DNA of 64,000 bases from a virus. Within the stretch, counting starts at the first letter, position 1; each line of letters starts with the position of its first letter. The notes beneath the pieces were generated by a model that saw only the letters and a program-made list of their open reading frames with translations, ran no database searches and was not told the DNA's origin. Below, piece after piece: positions 17,952 through 25,743 of the stretch. Made by a program: the position numbers and the translations under genes. Location of the stretch: the IMG/VR virus record IMGVR_UViG_3300024999_000029, positions 285,051 to 349,050 of that record, one strand, 5' to 3'.

Positions 17952-18726
17952 TTTAATGATAAAAGAAGTAAGTTTCAACGGAGATAGTTTACTGGCGGTT
18001 AAGAATAATTATGATAGTAAAATATATGTCGGAGTTAGTTATATCTGTAATGGTATAGGGTTATCTGAAGGACAGATGAAAAATGAAAGAAAGAAAATAC
18101 AGGAAGATTTAGTCCTTTCTAAAGGGGGACGAAATTTAATCCTCCCTACAAATGGTGGCAATCAAGAGGTTTTGGGTATAGAATTAGACTTCCTCCCTCT
18201 TTGGTTGGCTAAGATTTCTATCACTCCTAAAATGATAAAAGATAATCCTGATGTAGTAAGCAAACTTGTTGATTATCAATTGAAAGCAAAAGACGTTTTA
18301 GCAAAAGCATTTATATATGGAGAATACAACTTGCCAACCACATATAAAGAAGCACTAATACAATTGCTTACTGTAGTTGAGCAAAAAGAAAAGATTGAAG
18401 AACAAAACAAAGTACTTATTCCAAAGGCTGAAGGATATGATGTATTAATTGCAGCAGATGGTTATCAAAACATGAATGAGGTAGCCAAGGCATTTTCAAT
18501 TGGTCGCAATAAATTATTTAAATTACTAAGAAATGAAAAAATTCTCATGGACAACAACGTACCTTATCAAAAATACATCAACAATAATTATTTTTTAGTT
18601 AAAGAGATATCAATTAGTCGTGGCAATTACTACTATAATGGCCTGCAAACGTTTATTACAGCTAGAGGATTGGGCTTCTTAAAGGACTTGCTAAAAGAAA
18701 ACGGCTACTTGCAAAGTATAGCCTAA
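17944..18726 (+). CDS. phage antirepressor (P22_AR_N plus KilAC domains)
   Basis: A 260-residue protein starting at ATG 17944 behind GGAGGACG. The frame is open further upstream but this site decides the start. The N-terminal domain (about 1-120) has the Ant signature with YVGVSYICNGIGLSEGQ and ELDFLPLWLAKI. A coil joins it to a KilAC-type C-terminal domain (about 155-255) with MNEVAKAFSIGRNKLFKLLR and YNGLQTFITARG. Such proteins inactivate CI-like repressors and are common in Firmicute prophages. Its location inside the tail module is unusual. Confidence 0.85.
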   Translation: MNNLMIKEVSFNGDSLLAVKNNYDSKIYVGVSYICNGIGLSEGQMKNERKKIQEDLVLSKGGRNLILPTNGGNQEVLGIELDFLPLWLAKISITPKMIKDNPDVVSKLVDYQLKAKDVLAKAFIYGEYNLPTTYKEALIQLLTVVEQKEKIEEQNKVLIPKAEGYDVLIAADGYQNMNEVAKAFSIGRNKLFKLLRNEKILMDNNVPYQKYINNNYFLVKEISISRGNYYYNGLQTFITARGLGFLKDLLKENGYLQSIA

Positions 18727-18744
18727 ACAAATATCAAACAAAAG

Positions 18745-19017
18745 ATGAGATTTGACTTAGACTATATAATCAACTTATGCAGACCCAATAATATCTCCGT
18801 CAAAGTTATTGTTAATAAATACGGTGGAGATGATATACTATTAACACACAGGCGGGACACCTATAAGGTACAGCAAGAAGATGATTGCTATATTTTGCTA
18901 AAGCGAAATTGTGCTCAAAATCCAAAAAGACGTGAATATTATCATCTAGTTAAAAATGCTGGAGATAATGGTAAGTTTTATAGTTTGAAAGATTTGATTT
19001 TTGGGATAATTAAATAA
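18745..19017 (+). CDS. small conserved phage protein, paralogue of the 684 gene
   Basis: A 90-residue protein 18 bases after the antirepressor. It shares YGGDDILL, a Arg-Asp-Thr-Tyr-Lys-Val-Gln stretch, then CYILLKRNCAQNPKRREYYH with the product of 684-1016. It lacks a strong ribosome site, so it is probably translated by coupling. Unknown family; present in two accessory cassettes of the same element. Confidence 0.6.
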   Translation: MRFDLDYIINLCRPNNISVKVIVNKYGGDDILLTHRRDTYKVQQEDDCYILLKRNCAQNPKRREYYHLVKNAGDNGKFYSLKDLIFGIIK

Positions 19018-19034
19018 ATATAAAATCCAAGCAA

Positions 19035-19066
19035 GTAGCGGATAGTTCTCTACCCGCTTTTTGTTT
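19035..19066 (+). terminator. intrinsic terminator
   Basis: AGCGGATAG pairs with CTACCCGCT around a short loop, then TTTTTG. It ends the antirepressor operon. Confidence 0.7.
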
Positions 19067-19104
19067 TTATAGTAAATTAAAATATAATTTAGAAAGGTAG
19101 AATA

Positions 19105-19434
19105 ATGGAGTTAAAAGAAAATATTTTAGGTCAATTACATATATATTACGAATCAGTAAGTAGTGACTGTAAACCTATGGCTTTTTTCCCTATTCAAGAA
19201 CGATATGTTGAAGAAATAAAAAACTATGTTTTCTCTCGGAAATTAAACATCCATATTGAACCTTTATCAGATGGTTGGTTTACTATTTATATATATAAAT
19301 ATGATTATTTAATTCATATTATAGAAAATTTGCCCCAAAAACCACAAACTCCCTATGACCATTGGGTTATAGGAAAAGCCTGTGGCTATTCAGATTCAGC
19401 TATTGGTGAGTTTATCAAGTCAAAATTTAAGTAA
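19105..19434 (+). CDS. hypothetical protein
   Basis: A 109-residue protein behind AGAAAGG, preceded by the AAAATATAA motif. Aromatic-rich with a central beta/alpha pattern and a C-terminal helix after DHWVIGKACGYSDSAIGEFI. Not recognised. It lies between the antirepressor operon and the RNA-antitoxin locus, with no terminator after it, so it could be read with either. Confidence 0.55.
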   Translation: MELKENILGQLHIYYESVSSDCKPMAFFPIQERYVEEIKNYVFSRKLNIHIEPLSDGWFTIYIYKYDYLIHIIENLPQKPQTPYDHWVIGKACGYSDSAIGEFIKSKFK

Positions 19435-19471
19435 TTATTGTGTTACAATTAGAGCATTTTTTTCAACATAC

Positions 19472-19499
19472 TTGACATATAACCATGCTATGGTATAAT
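19472..19499 (+). promoter_or_regulatory. strong promoter of RNA-repeat/PBECR4 locus
   Basis: TTGACA (19472-19477), 16 bases, perfect TATAAT (19494-19499). The stretch ATGCTATGGTATAATTAAAT (19485-19504), continuing TTAAGG, is shared with the CptIN-like promoter at 24976. Confidence 0.85.
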
Positions 19500-19545
19500 T
19501 AAATTAAGGTAGAATAAAATATCTTATGTAGTTTATATAATATCT

Positions 19546-19611
19546 GTCGGGATGGAGACGAAAAACTCATTCTCATTGGTCGGGATGAAGACCTAAAACT
19601 CATTCCCATTG
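19546..19611 (+). ncRNA. tandem-repeat RNA, probable type III-like antitoxin
   Basis: Two head-to-tail 33-nt units (19546-19578 and 19579-19611) match at 29 of 33 positions. A degenerate third unit may follow (to about 19644). Each unit can pair its GGGATG with the CATTC(C/T)C near its 3' end, and the one difference there is a G-C to G-U exchange, so the stem is kept. The repeats lie 47 bases after a consensus promoter and just before an intrinsic terminator and a toxin-like gene. This is the arrangement of ToxI-type RNA antitoxins. Confidence 0.65.
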
Positions 19612-19635
19612 CAGAGTGAACTGCTAAAAATCAGT

Positions 19636-19660
19636 AAAAGATGGCTTAGGTCATCTTTTT
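19636..19660 (+). terminator. terminator between repeat RNA and toxin gene
   Basis: AAAAGATG pairs with CATCTTTT with loop GCTTAGGT. It sits between the repeats and the toxin ribosome site AGGAG, where type III loci use a leaky terminator to set RNA:protein ratio. Confidence 0.8.
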
Positions 19661-19680
19661 ACTTTTAATAGGAGATACAT

Positions 19681-20397
19681 ATGACAGAAGAAAAAAGTTT
19701 TAAAAAACGTGTAAAAGATGAAATTATAAATGGTGCAAAGATTTATAAGGAAAATTTTGTGGATTATGAATATCTTATATGTTCAGAAGCTTTTACTGCT
19801 AAAGAATTTTATACTATTGACGCAAAAGAAGATAATTATCAACATTTAACTGGAGTTAATTCCTTAATTGCATCAAAAGATTTTTTTAACAAGTCATATG
19901 ATAAAACTCTTCAAGAATCTGATTTTGATTTTAATAAGCGTGGGCAAAGTGAAAAATCAGTAAAAGGTTCTGTAAGAAGAAAAATTAGTGTTTTGCCTAA
20001 TATTATACATATTTTTGAGAATGGTACATTAGTAGAAGAAAATCTTATAAAAAATCAAATTAAATGTTCTTTTGCAACCACCGATAAGAAATGTACATTA
20101 GGCTTTATTGACTTGACAAAATCAAGACCTATGTCTTTACTTAAAGGTGACGAGATTGACAATACAAAAGCTAAAAACATTGACTTGCTTTTAAGGAAGC
20201 ATATATCCAAAGATAAATTTAATGAAATTATAATTGGTGATTTTGTCGCATTGCAAAAATATAGAGAAAACATAGAAGCGTTTTTAGATGAAAAAATTAT
20301 AACGGAACTAGATAAAATGAAAGTACTCTTAGTCAAACAGGAATTACAAGAAGCTCAAGAGCAAGTTGCTTCGGGCGAATATGTAAGACCTCTCTGA
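19681..20397 (+). CDS. PBECR4-like putative RNase toxin
   Basis: A 238-residue protein behind TAGGAGATACAT. The core (about 25-165) reads YEYLICSEAFTAKEFYTI, then YQHLTGVNSLIASKDFF, DFDFNKR, KGSVRRKI, CSFATTDKKCTLGFID and SRPMSLLKG. This order of motifs fits the PBECR4 group of Barnase/EndoU/ColicinE5/RelE-like nucleases described in phage and mobile-element proteins; candidate active residues are the His in QHLTG and the RRK cluster. A coiled C-terminal tail follows. The repeat RNA, promoter and terminator upstream suggest a toxin held by RNA. That activity is inferred. Confidence 0.6.
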   Translation: MTEEKSFKKRVKDEIINGAKIYKENFVDYEYLICSEAFTAKEFYTIDAKEDNYQHLTGVNSLIASKDFFNKSYDKTLQESDFDFNKRGQSEKSVKGSVRRKISVLPNIIHIFENGTLVEENLIKNQIKCSFATTDKKCTLGFIDLTKSRPMSLLKGDEIDNTKAKNIDLLLRKHISKDKFNEIIIGDFVALQKYRENIEAFLDEKIITELDKMKVLLVKQELQEAQEQVASGEYVRPL

Positions 20398-20454
20398 GTG
20401 GAGTTAAAAATTTGTCAAATTTAAGTAAATTAAAAATATAAATAAATCAGCATG

Positions 20455-20482
20455 AAGAGAGGAAAACACCTCTCTTTTATTA
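20455..20482 (+). terminator. intrinsic terminator
   Basis: AAGAGAGG pairs with CCTCTCTT, loop AAAACA, then TTAT. It separates the cargo from the Tal gene. Confidence 0.75.
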
Positions 20483-20502
20483 TATAAAAAAGAGGTGAAA
20501 TA

Positions 20503-23385
20503 ATGAATTTTACATATGATCTTTTTAATCGCATTGAAGCAATCCAAATAATTCTCTGTAAAAATAACTTAGAAAAAGTTGGTGTCTTAGGTTTAGCATA
20601 CGATAAAAAAGCAATATTGAGGCTTACGGACTTCTCGGAAATTTCTTTTACATATCCTCAAAAAGTTGATAATAAAACAACTCAATATTATAATGATATT
20701 AAAACTAAAAAAATAATTTATGTTCCAGAGTTAGGTTATTTTAGACTTGAAAAAGTAAAGATTGAATCGGATGGCATCAGGGAGGTAAAAAATTGTGTTG
20801 GTTATTCTATTCAGATAGAATTAAAAAATAAACAATTAGTTAATTTCTCAGGTACGTATAAACTATATGACAGTTTAAAACCCCAAGAAAGTTTGATGGG
20901 TATTCTTATAGATTATTTTCCAAATTGGAGTATTAATGAGGTTGATGAGAATCTTTGGAACATCTATCGTACATATGACATTTCAGAGAAGGATATCTAT
21001 TCATTTTTAATGGATGATTTAATGACCTCATTTAATTGCGTGGTACTATTTGATATTATGAATCGTAAAATAAGTGTCAAAGAATTAGGAAATGTATCTA
21101 AAGAAACTGATATATATATTAGTTTTGATAATCTTATTAAGTCAGCAGAAATTGAAGAATTGTCGGATGAAATTTGCAGTTCACTGAGGGTGAGGGGTGG
21201 ATCGGAAAGTACTGACATCAGGAGTGTAAACCCGAATGGAACTGACACTATTTATAATATAAACTATTATAAAACACTTGAGTATATGAGCCAGAGTCTA
21301 ATAGATGCTTTAAATGCATATGAAATAAAATATAATAGTAATAAGACTACATATTCAACAAAATTAACACAAATTAAAGATAAGAATACTATTTTAATAA
21401 CCAAAAATGGAGAATTAGATACACTCAATACTCAGATGGATGTGCTTGTAGCAACAAAAATGGTTAAAATACAAGGCGGTTTATCATTAACTGAAATAAA
21501 TTCTCAAATATCTTCAAAACAATCTGAGATAAATACAAAAAATAATGAGATAACGGGAATAAAAAATGAGATTGCGGTATTGCAAAGCAATCTAAATGAT
21601 ATAGTAGTTCAATTAAAATTCAGTAATAATTTTACAGTAGATCAATTAAAAGAGTTGGACAATTTTTTAATTGAATCCACATATACCGACTCAACATTTA
21701 TAGTTGTAGACAGTATGACGGAAGTGCAGAAGCAAGAGAAAATGCAAGAATTATATGATTATGCTAGTACTATATTAACACGACTGTCTCAACCAAGATT
21801 TTCTTTTAGTATTTCTAGTGCAAACTTTGTTTTTCTAAAAGAGTATGAAAGTTTTATGAAACAATTAGAATTAGGGTGTTTAATTAAAACTGAATTAAGA
21901 GAAGATTATATAGTAACACCAATTTTACTTGAAATTGAGATTGATTTTGAACAGGATGATAATTTTAATCTTCGTTTCGGGAATAGATATAAGCTGAGTG
22001 ACAACACGTTTACTCTAGCCGATATAATGAGTCAAACTACACAAAGTTCAAGCACTATAAGTTTTGAAAAGTATACTTATAAAGATTGGTATAAAAACAG
22101 TAAAGATTCGGTTAGTACGTTCATCGAAAGTGCCTTAAATGCTTCCGTAAACAATATCAAATCCTCCGATAACCAGGATATCTTAATAGATCAGCATGGC
22201 ATGCGCTGTAGACAATTCGATACAAGTACTAATGCATTTAAACCTGAACAACTTTGGATAGTCAATAACATGATCTCGATGTCTAATGATGGATTTTCTA
22301 ACACAGGTAAGATTGCAATCGGTAAAATTATAGATGATCGTTACGGAGAAATTTGGGGTATAGCCGCACCTCTATTAGCAGGAAAAATTCTTACGGGCAA
22401 CAACCTTCGCATAGAGAATTCAAAAAATAGTTTTGTACTGGATGAAAATGGTTGTGTGCTTACAGATGCAAAATTCACTCTCCAAACATCTAATGGAAAA
22501 GGCAAAATTATTTTAGACCCCACATTAGGTATAAGAATACAAGGAAATACAGGGGGTACTTTTGTAGATAAATTTTATGTAGACTCTTTGGGGAATGTGA
22601 AATTTTCAGGAGAATTGTCAGCTGCTACTGGAACTTTCAGTGGAACTGTTCAAGCAGGTAGTATTATATCAAGTACTATCACTGGAGGAACAATCTCTAT
22701 CGGTTCTAATTTTAGTGTTAATTCTAGTGGAATAATTACAGCTACAGGAGCTAATATTTCTGGTAATATAACTGCGAATGCTTTAACTGCAAATGCCACT
22801 ATACAATCTCCAATTGTTACTGGTGGAACAATAAAAACTTCAAGCAGTGGACAAAGAATTGAATTAAGTTCCAACAAACTACAAGCATTTGATTCAAATG
22901 GCATATCAAGAATAAAATTTGAGCCAGTAACTACTTCTGAAGTAAATTATTATGAATTACAATTTCAAGGACAAAGTGGTAGTCAACAAGGAAGTATATC
23001 TGGAACAGATAATCAACTTAATATTGTTGGTCATAATGCACTTGTCTTAAATGGTGGTAATGATAAGGTGTATTTTACTTCAGATGTCGATTTTCAAGGT
23101 AATATTGCTTATATTAATACGATTGAACCAGATGTTGCATTAGCTATTAATGGAATATTAGGACATACTGGTTCTAGAATAGGATTTTTTGGAGTAGATC
23201 CAGCTATACAACAAACAGCTTCATTATTAGGCGATAAATTTACAACTGAAACAGCAGACCTTACTTACGGCAGTATTGAGGTTTCCATGTTGACTCATTT
23301 AAAATCTGACGTAGGAAATTTGTATAATAAAGTTAATGGTATATTGACTAAATTGGCAGAATATGGATTATTTGAATTAGAATAA
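20503..23385 (+). CDS. tail-tip protein Tal (prophage endopeptidase tail family)
   Basis: A 960-residue protein behind AAGAGGTG. Residues 1-500 match the hub region of siphophage Tal/gp27-like proteins: an early LRLTDFSEISFTYP, IIYVPELGYFRLEKV, ICSSLRVRGG and a coiled coil at about 275-370. Residues 560-900 form a beta-rich fibre extension with repeated Ser/Thr/Gly stretches. Normally Tal follows Dit directly; here 5.4 kb of cargo separates them. The last 170 residues share long near-identical segments with the secreted protein at 23518. Peptidase activity is not evident from motifs. Confidence 0.8.
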   Translation: MNFTYDLFNRIEAIQIILCKNNLEKVGVLGLAYDKKAILRLTDFSEISFTYPQKVDNKTTQYYNDIKTKKIIYVPELGYFRLEKVKIESDGIREVKNCVGYSIQIELKNKQLVNFSGTYKLYDSLKPQESLMGILIDYFPNWSINEVDENLWNIYRTYDISEKDIYSFLMDDLMTSFNCVVLFDIMNRKISVKELGNVSKETDIYISFDNLIKSAEIEELSDEICSSLRVRGGSESTDIRSVNPNGTDTIYNINYYKTLEYMSQSLIDALNAYEIKYNSNKTTYSTKLTQIKDKNTILITKNGELDTLNTQMDVLVATKMVKIQGGLSLTEINSQISSKQSEINTKNNEITGIKNEIAVLQSNLNDIVVQLKFSNNFTVDQLKELDNFLIESTYTDSTFIVVDSMTEVQKQEKMQELYDYASTILTRLSQPRFSFSISSANFVFLKEYESFMKQLELGCLIKTELREDYIVTPILLEIEIDFEQDDNFNLRFGNRYKLSDNTFTLADIMSQTTQSSSTISFEKYTYKDWYKNSKDSVSTFIESALNASVNNIKSSDNQDILIDQHGMRCRQFDTSTNAFKPEQLWIVNNMISMSNDGFSNTGKIAIGKIIDDRYGEIWGIAAPLLAGKILTGNNLRIENSKNSFVLDENGCVLTDAKFTLQTSNGKGKIILDPTLGIRIQGNTGGTFVDKFYVDSLGNVKFSGELSAATGTFSGTVQAGSIISSTITGGTISIGSNFSVNSSGIITATGANISGNITANALTANATIQSPIVTGGTIKTSSSGQRIELSSNKLQAFDSNGISRIKFEPVTTSEVNYYELQFQGQSGSQQGSISGTDNQLNIVGHNALVLNGGNDKVYFTSDVDFQGNIAYINTIEPDVALAINGILGHTGSRIGFFGVDPAIQQTASLLGDKFTTETADLTYGSIEVSMLTHLKSDVGNLYNKVNGILTKLAEYGLFELE
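22873..23103 (+). repeat. Tal 3' segment duplicated in the secreted protein gene
   Basis: This stretch, coding for NKLQAFDSNGISRIKFEPVT to NDKVYFTSDVDFQG, recurs at 23619-23849 in the same order. It is nearly identical at both ends and diverged in the middle. The pair is 746 bases apart in direct orientation. Confidence 0.9.
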
Positions 23386-23413
23386 GGGATATTAATTAAT
23401 ATCCCTTTATTTT
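23384..23413 (+). terminator. intrinsic terminator
   Basis: A perfect palindrome AAGGGATATTAATTAATATC continues to CCTT and is followed by TATTTT. It overlaps the Tal stop. Confidence 0.85.
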
Positions 23414-23446
23414 CATTAATTATATTATATTTTTATTTATGAAATA

Positions 23447-23474
23447 TTGACAAATCTACCCAATGTGGTATACT
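23447..23474 (+). promoter_or_regulatory. promoter of the secreted Tal-like protein
   Basis: TTGACA (23447-23452), 16 bases, TATACT (23469-23474). The gene is thus expressed independently of the late tail operon. Confidence 0.8.
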
Positions 23475-23517
23475 AAAAGTATAATAAAATTATATTTAAT
23501 AATATTGGAGGTATATC

Positions 23518-24033
23518 ATGAAAAAATATAAACAATTTATCATAGGACTTTTACTTGGTTCATTATTATTTTCCACACTGGGAGTATTCGCTGCCAATGA
23601 ATTAATAAATATTAAATTAAACAAACTACAAGCATTTGATTCAAATGGCATATCAAGAATAAAATTTGAGCCAGTAACTACTTCTGGAGTAAATTACTAT
23701 GAATTGCAGTTCTTTGGTCAAGGTGGGAATGAAGAAGGGATAATATCTGGAACTAATGGGAAACTTAATATTGTAGGTCGTAACAAACTTATTTTAGATG
23801 GTGGTAATGATAAGGTGTATTTTACTTCAGATGTCGATTTTCAAGGTAAGAACCTTAACTTTAGTAATGCAACGGTTAATGGATTAGACACAAATTCACA
23901 TCTTCAAAAAAATCACAATCATGGAATTAAACCAGGAACAAAATTGGCTATTACTGATGGACGAGGGAAAATTACAGGATATGTTGAATGGACTGAGGAT
24001 GGAGGTTTTACTCATTCTCATAATATAGAATAA
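23518..24033 (+). CDS. secreted mimic of the Tal C-terminus
   Basis: A 171-residue chimera behind TTGGAGG. Residues 1-27 are a signal peptide (MKKYKQF, hydrophobic core, VFAA cleavage-like end) closely matching that of the 24124-24873 product. From residue 37 it copies the Tal tail-tip segment (NKLQAFDSNGISRIKFEPVT to DVDFQGK). The C-terminus is new and His-rich (HLQKNHNHGIKPG, FTHSHNIE), like the metal-binding HxH motifs of phage spikes. It has its own promoter and terminator, so it is probably made by the lysogen and exported. A role in blocking or binding phage receptors is inference. Confidence 0.75.
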   Translation: MKKYKQFIIGLLLGSLLFSTLGVFAANELINIKLNKLQAFDSNGISRIKFEPVTTSGVNYYELQFFGQGGNEEGIISGTNGKLNIVGRNKLILDGGNDKVYFTSDVDFQGKNLNFSNATVNGLDTNSHLQKNHNHGIKPGTKLAITDGRGKITGYVEWTEDGGFTHSHNIE

Positions 24034-24038
24034 TTGAC

Positions 24039-24092
24039 TATAATAAAGTTAATGGTATATTGACTAAATTGGCAGAATATGGATTATTTGAA
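24039..24092 (+). repeat. second copy of the Tal gene 3' end
   Basis: About 54 bases identical or nearly so to 23322-23375, the last coding bases of Tal (frame reading KVNGILTKLAEYGLFE). Here they lie outside any frame, downstream of the secreted-protein stop. They mark the end of a duplicated block and show that the secreted gene arose by duplication of the Tal 3' end. Confidence 0.9.
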
Positions 24093-24102
24093 ATAGTTGA
24101 TT

Positions 24103-24132
24103 AATAGGGGTGTTGAATATCCCCTATTTTAA
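24103..24132. terminator. bidirectional terminator between convergent genes
   Basis: AATAGGGG pairs with CCCCTATT, with A and T runs on both sides. It serves the + strand secreted gene and the - strand gene that ends at 24124. Confidence 0.8.
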
Positions 24133-24873
24133 TAATGGTAAAACATTTTGAGTATAATAATTATATGGGATATAATAATGCAGAACATCTTCAGAATCAG
24201 TATATGTTGTAAATGGTATGTTATTTATTAATATATCTCCTTCTTGTATTTTATGAATAGCTTTGGCTTTAGAAGCCGACCTCATACTCTTATCTTTTTT
24301 TATATTTTCTAATTGTGTTAAATCTTTTTTATACAAACTCAAAGTATCATTATCTTTATTTATTTTAGTGGTATATCCTACAGCAAGTTGTTTACCGCTA
24401 TATTTATCAGGCTTAACATATTGGTTATATTTACTTCCTATATACCTAGTAGGCACATACTGACCGCCATCAATATACACTATGGGTAATCCATCAGAAG
24501 TTTTCTCAACATTTTTATTACGAGATTGTTCATAAGGATTAAGTGTTTTAATATCTACTTTATCAATTTGTTCAGTTTCATAAACACCTTGAGTTACAGT
24601 AATATTCTCAGTTACACGAGCTATTTCTATATGACCGTTGGTTTGATTAAAAACAACTGGAATTTTTAAAACTTTACCAATATCTCCCAATTTCATATAG
24701 GTATAATCATTTATATTATAACCTTCAACGGCTACTTGCTCTCCATTAAAGAATATAGGATATTGATTTAGTTTGATAGTCAGTCCTAATTCATTAGTGG
24801 CAAATACTCCCAGAGTAGAAAATAATACTGAACCAATTAAAAATCCTACAGTAAATTGCTTATATTTTTTCAT
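24124..24873 (-). CDS. secreted stalk-domain (copper amine oxidase N-like) protein
   Basis: The only - strand gene within the tail module apart from the IStron RHH gene. GGAGG places the start at 24873, giving 249 residues. A signal peptide (MKKYKQF ... VFAT) is followed by a copper amine oxidase N-terminal-like domain (about 30-80: IFFNGEQVAVEGYNI, TYMKLGDIGKVLKIPV). The rest is polar and ends with FTTYTDSEDVLHYYIPYNYY. Such domains occur in exported clostridial proteins that bind the cell wall. It has its own promoter, consistent with lysogenic conversion. Confidence 0.75.
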   Translation of the reverse strand: MKKYKQFTVGFLIGSVLFSTLGVFATNELGLTIKLNQYPIFFNGEQVAVEGYNINDYTYMKLGDIGKVLKIPVVFNQTNGHIEIARVTENITVTQGVYETEQIDKVDIKTLNPYEQSRNKNVEKTSDGLPIVYIDGGQYVPTRYIGSKYNQYVKPDKYSGKQLAVGYTTKINKDNDTLSLYKKDLTQLENIKKDKSMRSASKAKAIHKIQEGDILINNIPFTTYTDSEDVLHYYIPYNYYTQNVLPLLK

Positions 24874-24916
24874 AATAACCTCCAAAAATTTAATAATTAT
24901 AGTTTGTTTTATTTTC

Positions 24917-24944
24917 AGTATATCATACTGGTCGAATTTGTCAA
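24917..24944 (-). promoter_or_regulatory. promoter of the stalk-domain protein
   Basis: Read on the - strand: TTGACA (24944-24939), 16 bases, TATACT (24922-24917). It lies just upstream of and divergent from the CptIN-like promoter. Confidence 0.8.
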
Positions 24945-24962
24945 TATTTTTGTCGTTAAGAC

Positions 24963-24990
24963 TTGACATGGTATTATGCTATGGTATAAT
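24963..24990 (+). promoter_or_regulatory. consensus promoter of the CptIN-like locus
   Basis: TTGACA (24963-24968), 16 bases, TATAAT (24985-24990). The -10 region and the following bases match those of the 19472 promoter. Confidence 0.9.
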
Positions 24991-25057
24991 TAAATTAAGG
25001 ACAGAATAAAATAACTTGTAATAGGAAACCCCTTGCCTGATAGTAGGGATCTGAACA

Positions 25058-25178
25058 AACACGCTTCACAATGTGCGGCAAAGAAACATTGTTAATACAA
25101 AAGTGCTTCACAATGTGCATTAAATTACATTGTTGATACAAACACGCTTCACAATGTGCGGCAAAGAAACATTGTAAG
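25058..25178 (+). ncRNA. CptI-like repeat RNA antitoxin
   Basis: Three tandem units with a 41-42-nt period (GCTTCACAATGTGC begins at 25063, 25105 and 25146). Each unit contains the stem ACAATG/CATTGT. The middle unit differs in the loop (ATTAAATTA instead of CGGCAAAGAAA) but keeps the stem. The array follows a consensus promoter and is closed by a terminator before the toxin gene, as in type III toxin-antitoxin loci, where the toxin cuts the transcript into single antitoxin units. Confidence 0.8.
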
Positions 25179-25203
25179 AAAGCCTTTTATGGGCTTTCTT
25201 TTA
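25178..25203 (+). terminator. terminator between repeat RNA and CptN-like gene
   Basis: GAAAGCC pairs with GGGCTTTC around TTTTAT, then TTTTA. It sits directly before the toxin ribosome site. Confidence 0.88.
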
Positions 25204-25215
25204 TATGAGGTACAA

Positions 25216-25743
25216 ATGAAAAAGAATGCCATATATTTTGGAAATAAAGACATATATCAAAAAATTAGAAATGCTGGTGGAGTATGGAATGATTCTAAAG
25301 ATAGACCTATTGTATGCTTGCTAGAATCAACAGAAACAATAGGCTTGTATTGGGCTATTCCAGTGGGGAATTGGGAGCATCGAGATCAGACAGCTAAAAA
25401 TAGAATTGAGAAATATGTGTCTTACCCAAAATCAGATTTAAGGTCGTGTTACTATCATGTCGGCAAGACTAATGAAAAATCAATTTTCTTTATAAGTGAT
25501 GTTATCCCTATAGCTAAAAAATACATAGATAGAGAATATAAAGGGTTTGACAAAAAGTTGTATGTAATTAAAAATAAAAAACTCATACAATCTTTAGAAG
25601 AAAAATTAACAAGGATTTTAGCTTTTGAAGCTACAAATAATAATTATTTTAGACAACGTATTACTGATGTTAAACATGTGTTGATTGAAGAATTAGAACT
25701 AGAAAATACATTCGGAAAAGTTGCACCAATCAAAGAGGAATAA
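25216..25743 (+). CDS. CptN/ToxN-type endoribonuclease toxin
   Basis: A 175-residue protein starting at ATG 25216 behind ATGAGG; the open frame extends upstream through the terminator but is not likely used. It opens AIYFGNKDIYQKIRNAGGVW, then RPIVCLLES and GLYWAIPVGNWEHR. These are the features of type III toxins (a small barrel with an early basic/aromatic strand pair, and a C-terminal helix). The upstream repeats and terminator fix the assignment to a type III system; CptIN is the closest family by repeat length. In such systems the toxin aborts infection by other phages or stabilises the element. Confidence 0.75.
   Translation: MKKNAIYFGNKDIYQKIRNAGGVWNDSKDRPIVCLLESTETIGLYWAIPVGNWEHRDQTAKNRIEKYVSYPKSDLRSCYYHVGKTNEKSIFFISDVIPIAKKYIDREYKGFDKKLYVIKNKKLIQSLEEKLTRILAFEATNNNYFRQRITDVKHVLIEELELENTFGKVAPIKEE

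Noticed and set aside
25058-25178. Tandem repeats resembling a short CRISPR array
   Set aside because: The units are contiguous with no unique spacers between fixed repeats, there are no cas genes, and a terminator and toxin gene follow, so a type III antitoxin fits better.
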